From DATGPD01 sp031423015 (GTDB lineage Bacteria > Planctomycetota > UBA1135 > UBA2386): a stretch of 64,000 bases of DNA. The stretch covers positions 27,496 to 91,495 of the forward strand of contig JANPER010000135.1 in NCBI GenBank assembly GCA_031423015.1, in the 5' to 3' direction. Numbering within the stretch: the first letter of the stretch is position 1; the number at the start of each line of letters is the position of its first letter. Positions 63,500 to 64,000 of the stretch are shown here, in pieces. Under the pieces are notes generated by a model. That model saw only the letters and a program-made list of their open reading frames with translations. It was not told where the DNA came from and searched no databases. A program made the translations under genes and the position numbers.

Positions 63500-63787
63500 A
63501 TGGCCCCACTCGTCCCCGTCGCCGACATCAAGAGGCTGATCGTGCAGAGCCTCAATCTGCCGGGCGTGAACCCTGCCGACATCGACGACGACGCGCCGCT
63601 GTTTGGCGCGGGTTTGGGACTCGACTCGGTCGACGCGCTCGAACTCGTCGTGGCGCTGGAGAAAGCGCACGGCATCCAGGTCGCCGACGATCAGATCGGG
63701 CGCAAGGTGTTTGCCTCGGCGCGCACGTTGACCGACTTCGTGAACGAGCGTCTCGCAGCACCCGGAGTTGTCGCGGCCGGTGAGTGA
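63500..63787 (+). CDS. acyl carrier protein
   Basis: 95 residues with the phosphopantetheine site LGLDSVDALELVVALEKAHGIQV (Ser about residue 42), preceded by the usual first helix (VADIKRLIVQSLNLPGVNPADIDDDAPLFG). The DSVDALEL form is common in ACPs serving secondary or specialised fatty-acid pathways. A ketoacyl synthase starts about 180 bp downstream, so this is likely the start of such a cluster, with element A2 inserted between the two. Confidence 0.9.
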   Translation: MAPLVPVADIKRLIVQSLNLPGVNPADIDDDAPLFGAGLGLDSVDALELVVALEKAHGIQVADDQIGRKVFASARTLTDFVNERLAAPGVVAAGE

Positions 63788-63788
63788 G

Positions 63789-63935
63789 AGCGTGAGCAGA
63801 AATCGACCCGCCATAGACGCCCGGCGCCCATCAGGCGCCGAGGAGGGGGAGGCCGCGTGACGCGGCCGGCGTGGGGGAGGGACCGCCTCCCCCACCAGCA
63901 AGGAACTCAGAGCGTGACCAATTGTTGCTCACGCT
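63789..63935. mobile_element. 147-bp palindromic element A2 (uninterrupted copy)
   Basis: The same element as A1 but without B1: same hairpins, inverted ends AGCGTGAGCA/TGCTCACGCT. Flanking pentamers are GTGAG and CTGAC, each one base off CTGAG. It starts right after the ACP stop codon and ends about 30 bp before the ketosynthase coding sequence. Confidence 0.8.
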
Positions 63936-63964
63936 CTGACCGCGCCGCGCCAGCGCCGCGCAAC

Positions 63965-64000
63965 GTGGTGACCGGCCTCGGCGCCGTGTGCGGATTTGGC
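63965..64000 (+). CDS. beta-ketoacyl-ACP synthase, N-terminal start (cut by window edge)
   Basis: The last 12 codons read VVTGLGAVCGFG, the standard opening of FabF-type ketosynthases (VVTGLGAVxPxG). The true start may lie a few codons upstream, where the frame is open back into element A2. Its position after an ACP fits a fatty-acid or polyketide-like cluster. Confidence 0.7.
   Translation, partial: MVTGLGAVCGFG

Noticed and set aside
1..64000. tRNA, rRNA or riboswitch genes
   Set aside because: No cloverleaf with a GTTCGAATC-type T-arm and no recognisable riboswitch core was found on either strand by eye; weak matches lacked the remaining stems.

Overview
A 64-kb piece of high-GC bacterial chromosome. 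The gene content points to the Planctomycetota or a close relative: large Ser/Thr kinases carrying WD40, TPR or formylglycine-enzyme-like domains, a kinase next to an ECF sigma factor, FG-GAP repeat proteins, a type III glutamine synthetase, many secreted proteins with short signal peptides, and frequent GTG/TTG starts. No rRNA or tRNA gene was seen, so the species cannot be named.

Layout. 0-8.2 kb: a gene end, a decayed kinase/WD40 gene, a UPF0175/DUF3368 toxin-antitoxin pair between 35-bp direct repeats, a DUF2779 nuclease-like gene and three genes of unknown role. 8.4-13.8 kb: a tightly overlapping housekeeping operon, purA-uppS-cdsA-phoH-ybeY, followed by a sigma-28-type sigma factor. 13.8-20.6 kb: a secreted protein whose stop codon abuts a 158-bp MITE-like element, glnN, then a minus-strand cluster (SGNH hydrolase with a probable frameshift, a glycoside-hydrolase-like protein, a methyltransferase). 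20.7-28.8 kb: lysA, a 4.5-kb lower-GC islet of four minus-strand genes bounded by a 164-bp duplication of the lysA 3' end, then a small lipoprotein, an IscU/SufU-like protein and a sigma-54 regulator. 28.8-35.4 kb: an FG-GAP/toroid secreted protein flanked by related palindromes, a secreted protein, an array of three hairpins with one conserved loop, glpK and a VapBC pair with a broken toxin. 35.6-44.2 kb: helicase, SOUL protein, paired lipoproteins, bacilliredoxin, flavin-dependent oxidoreductase-like protein, an isochorismatase/alpha-beta-hydrolase fusion and a PAS-sigma-54 regulator. 44.2-48.9 kb: gene fragments interrupted by an intact toxin-antitoxin pair and by a peroxiredoxin with an in-frame TGA at its catalytic residue. 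48.9-64 kb: subtilase, kinase/TPR plus ECF sigma, CDGSH protein and lexA, a kinase/FGE - FHA/protease operon, hemerythrin, exonuclease, ACP and the start of a ketoacyl synthase, with nested palindromic mobile elements between them.

The strongest findings are: (1) a probable secreted selenocysteine peroxiredoxin (46421-46951) with a bacterial SECIS-like hairpin just after the TGA; (2) three tandem hairpins (32921-33084) with the same 13-nt loop but unrelated, self-complementary stems; (3) small palindromic elements with 5-bp CTNAG target duplications, including one inserted in another with the empty site preserved nearby; (4) the lysA-end islet; (5) a TANNNT hexamer 6-9 nt before ten start codons, suggesting widespread leaderless transcription.
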